Source of the DNA: Planctomycetota bacterium
GTDB taxonomy: Bacteria > Planctomycetota > Planctomycetia > Pirellulales > UBA1268
Reading direction: 5' to 3'
Length of the DNA: 7,454 nt
Assembly (NCBI GenBank): GCA_003670825.1
Contig: QWQL01000206.1
Location: 1-7,454, forward strand
Shown here: one piece after another, positions 6,126 through 7,454 of the stretch
How positions within the stretch are numbered: position 1 is the first letter of the stretch
Layout of the letters: each line of letters opens with the position of its first letter
The notes under the pieces: model-generated
Databases searched by the model: none
What the model saw: only the letters and a program-made list of their open reading frames with translations
What the model was told of the DNA's origin: nothing
Program-made: the position numbers and the translations under genes

Positions 6126-6776
6126 ATGACGCGGCCACGGCGTTCGTCACGGCGACACTGGCTTCTCGAGCGAGCGCCCGTCGCGGCCGAACCGGCCGCT
6201 CTGGCAGGTCACCACGTGCGGTCGGAGGAACTCGCGCGGTTGGAGGCGGCGCTCTTTCTGGCCCGCGAGCCGCTGTCGATCCGCCGTCTGGCGAAATTGG
6301 CACGGCTACCCGACGGAACGCGGGCTCGGTCGCTCATCCGGGAACTGCGGCAGCTTCAAGACTCGGCTGGCTCCGCTTTTCGCGTGGAGCAGATCGCCGG
6401 GGGCTACCAACTGCTCAGCCGGGGGCCTTTCGGGCCTTGGGTCCGTCGGCTGCTCGACCAGCCCTCCGCGAGCCGGCTGTCGGCGGCCGCCCTGGAGACG
6501 CTCGCGATCGTGGCCTACCGGCAGCCCGTCACCCGGGCAGAGATCGAGTCCATCCGGGGCGTTGGTAGCGAGGAAATGCTCCGACAACTCCTGGAACGCG
6601 ATTTCGTCGCCGTCGGCGGCCGGGCCGAAGATCTGGGCCGGCCGAACGTGTACGTGACCACGCGGCGATTTCTGGCCGCATTTGGTCTGGCTCGAGTCGA
6701 GGATCTGCCCGCTGTCGAGCCCCTTTTTCGGGCCGAGGAGGCCGCAGCCGATGGGGGGGCCGCGGCCCAGCCCTAA
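6126..6776 (+). CDS. scpB: Segregation and condensation protein ScpB
   Basis: ScpB is the kleisin-associated winged-helix subunit of the SMC-ScpAB condensin that compacts and segregates the chromosome. It acts as a dimer binding ScpA. From the ATG at 6126 the product has 216 residues, within the normal range. Residues about 34-107 form the first winged helix (ELARLEAALFLAREPLSIRRL, then GGYQLLSRG at 92-100). Residues about 117-190 form the second, with the family's most conserved block at 118-137 (ALETLAIVAYRQPVTR), IRGVGSEEMLRQLLERDFV at 143-161, GRPNVYVTT at 171-179 and FGL at 186-188, then DLP at 193-195. The first 30 residues are basic and variable. The start is uncertain: GGAGG (6108-6112) is 13 bases upstream, rather far. 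In-frame ATGs at 6000 and 6021 and GTGs at 6087 and 6114 would lengthen the N-terminus. No scpA or smc is visible next to it. Confidence 0.93.
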   Translation: MTRPRRSSRRHWLLERAPVAAEPAALAGHHVRSEELARLEAALFLAREPLSIRRLAKLARLPDGTRARSLIRELRQLQDSAGSAFRVEQIAGGYQLLSRGPFGPWVRRLLDQPSASRLSAAALETLAIVAYRQPVTRAEIESIRGVGSEEMLRQLLERDFVAVGGRAEDLGRPNVYVTTRRFLAAFGLARVEDLPAVEPLFRAEEAAADGGAAAQP

Positions 6777-6783
6777 AGCGACT

Positions 6784-6806
6784 GCGGGGTGACTTGCACA
6801 CCTCGC
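6784..6806 (+). terminator. Hairpin just downstream of scpB
   Basis: GCGGGGTG (6784-6791) pairs with CACCTCGC (6799-6806) around a seven-base loop, giving an eight-pair stem with one G-T wobble, starting eight bases after the scpB stop. No T-run follows directly; the nearest T-tract is TTTTTT at 6869-6874. It may stabilise the 3' end or act as a non-canonical or Rho-assisted terminator. The call comes from position and pairing only. Confidence 0.45.
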
Positions 6807-6947
6807 CGACGGGCGACACACTGTCTGCCTCTCGTGACCGTCTGGTGACGATCCAACTCAGCTGCGACTTTTTTCTCACGGCTGATTGGACGATGCTGAA
6901 ACGATCAGGTAGAGAAATGTTTTGTCGTGTCGTGGTCGACCAGTTTC

Positions 6948-6953
6948 AGGAGG
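6948..6953 (+). promoter_or_regulatory. Strong ribosome-binding site for the acidic protein
   Basis: AGGAGG lies eight bases before the GTG at 6962 and decides that start. Two earlier in-frame ATGs, at 6893 and 6917, would extend the protein by 23 or 15 residues but lack comparable sites. Confidence 0.6.
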
Positions 6954-6961
6954 TTTTCGCC

Positions 6962-7454
6962 GTGACGATCGCTGCAAGTGGCCGTGAGCACCGGGACGTC
7001 CGTGACGCCGAAGTGTTCTCGTGGAACGAACTTCCGGAGTTGCTTGCCGCCGAGGATCTGTTCGAGATCTGCGGCACCGCAGGTGAACCGACTGCCGTTC
7101 TGGCTCCCGTGAGCCCATCCATCATCCTCGCAACGGAGTGGAGCCTTCCCGCCGACGTCACCTCCGCCGCCGATGAGGATGACGACTTCGACGACGAGGA
7201 GGATGAAGACGACGACGAGGACGAGGACGAGGACGAGGAAGACGAAGAAGAGGACGAGGAGTGGGAGGAGGTTGAGGACGAGGACGACGAGGAAGAGGAC
7301 GAGGAAGAAGAAGAGGAAGAGGACGAAGAAGAAGAGGATGACGAGGAAGAGGACGAAGAAGACGAAGACTGGGAAGACGAAGATGACGACTGGGAAGATG
7401 ACGATGAAGAGGATGACGACGAAGACGAAGACGAAGACGAGGAAGAAGAAGACA
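6962..7454 (+). CDS. Protein with an extreme Asp/Glu-rich tail, 3'-truncated by window edge
   Basis: A GTG at 6962 with AGGAGG eight bases upstream opens a frame with no stop before the window ends, giving 164 visible residues. Residues 1-70 are an ordinary soluble head with no signal peptide or membrane segment (for example EVFSWNELPELLAAEDLFEI at 17-36). From residue 71 to the edge (164), 89 of 94 residues are Asp or Glu. The exceptions are Phe76, Trp101, Val104, Trp137 and Trp144. Such tails occur in histone chaperones, nucleic-acid mimics and some ribosome or RNA-polymerase-associated proteins, where they contact basic partners. Which of these, if any, applies here is unknown. The gene stands 185 bases after scpB, with the scpB hairpin between, so it is probably transcribed on its own. 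The frame is well supported by the start context and by a sharp change of composition without frame loss. The head matches no family I know. Confidence 0.75.
   Translation, partial: MTIAASGREHRDVRDAEVFSWNELPELLAAEDLFEICGTAGEPTAVLAPVSPSIILATEWSLPADVTSAADEDDDFDDEEDEDDDEDEDEDEEDEEEDEEWEEVEDEDDEEEDEEEEEEEDEEEEDDEEEDEEDEDWEDEDDDWEDDDEEDDDEDEDEDEEEED
7172..7454 (+). repeat. GAN-codon low-complexity tract with hexamer repeats
   Basis: This tract codes the acidic tail and consists almost only of GAA, GAG, GAC and GAT codons. Short perfect tandem units occur inside it: GACGAG four times at 7214-7237 and GACGAA three times at 7418-7435. Mixed synonymous codons elsewhere suggest selection for acidity, while the perfect hexamers could expand or contract by replication slippage. 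The plus strand is strongly purine-rich. Confidence 0.8.

Noticed and set aside
6869..6874. TTTTTT tract as a terminator for scpB
   Set aside because: No good stem lies directly before it; the better hairpin (6784-6806) is over 60 bases away.
6886..6915. Possible promoter TTGGAC - 18 bases - TAGAGA before the acidic protein gene
   Set aside because: Each box matches the sigma-70 consensus at only about three of six positions, which is near chance.
7172..7454. The repetitive GAN tract as a CRISPR or intergenic satellite
   Set aside because: There is no spacer structure, and the reading frame is kept throughout, so it is coding low complexity.

Overview
This is a GC-rich (about two thirds G+C by eye), densely coded bacterial chromosomal segment carrying housekeeping genes and lineage-type hypothetical genes. 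My best guess for the source is a planctomycete (Planctomycetota, perhaps Pirellulales-like). The guess rests on the style of the secreted hypotheticals, the HTH protein at the left edge and the heavy use of GTG starts. It is an impression from memory, not a search result. I see no transposase, integrase, CRISPR array, tRNA or rRNA.

Layout, left to right. Bases 1-468 hold the 3' part of an HTH/XRE-type DNA-binding protein. Bases 515-565 hold a cluster of hairpins, followed by a candidate 28-residue membrane peptide (574-660). That peptide overlaps, antisense, the 3' end of a two-helix membrane protein gene on the minus strand (613-1011). A 166-base divergent intergenic region follows. Next is a secreted 397-residue protein (1178-2371) that shares a 4-base stop/start overlap with the Ham1/RdgB nucleoside-triphosphate pyrophosphatase (2368-2997). 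A GT-B glycosyltransferase of the MJ1255-like type converges on rdgB from the minus strand (3003-4091). A 153-base divergent intergenic region separates it from a secreted parvulin/SurA-like peptidyl-prolyl isomerase (4245-5303). Then come a small secreted hypothetical protein (5428-5982) and the chromosome-segregation protein ScpB (6126-6776). The window ends inside a gene (6962 to the edge) whose product has a soluble head of about 70 residues and a tail that is almost pure Asp/Glu.

Functionally the region is mixed: nucleotide-pool cleaning (RdgB), periplasmic protein folding (parvulin), cell-surface glycosylation (glycosyltransferase), chromosome condensation (ScpB) and several exported proteins of unknown role. 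The secreted protein plus rdgB pair is the only clear translationally coupled unit. The most unusual items are the extreme acidic tail at the right edge, the hairpin plus 28-residue peptide at 515-660, and an apparent excess of the hexamer CTCGAG across the window. I did not find a convincing new multi-gene system.
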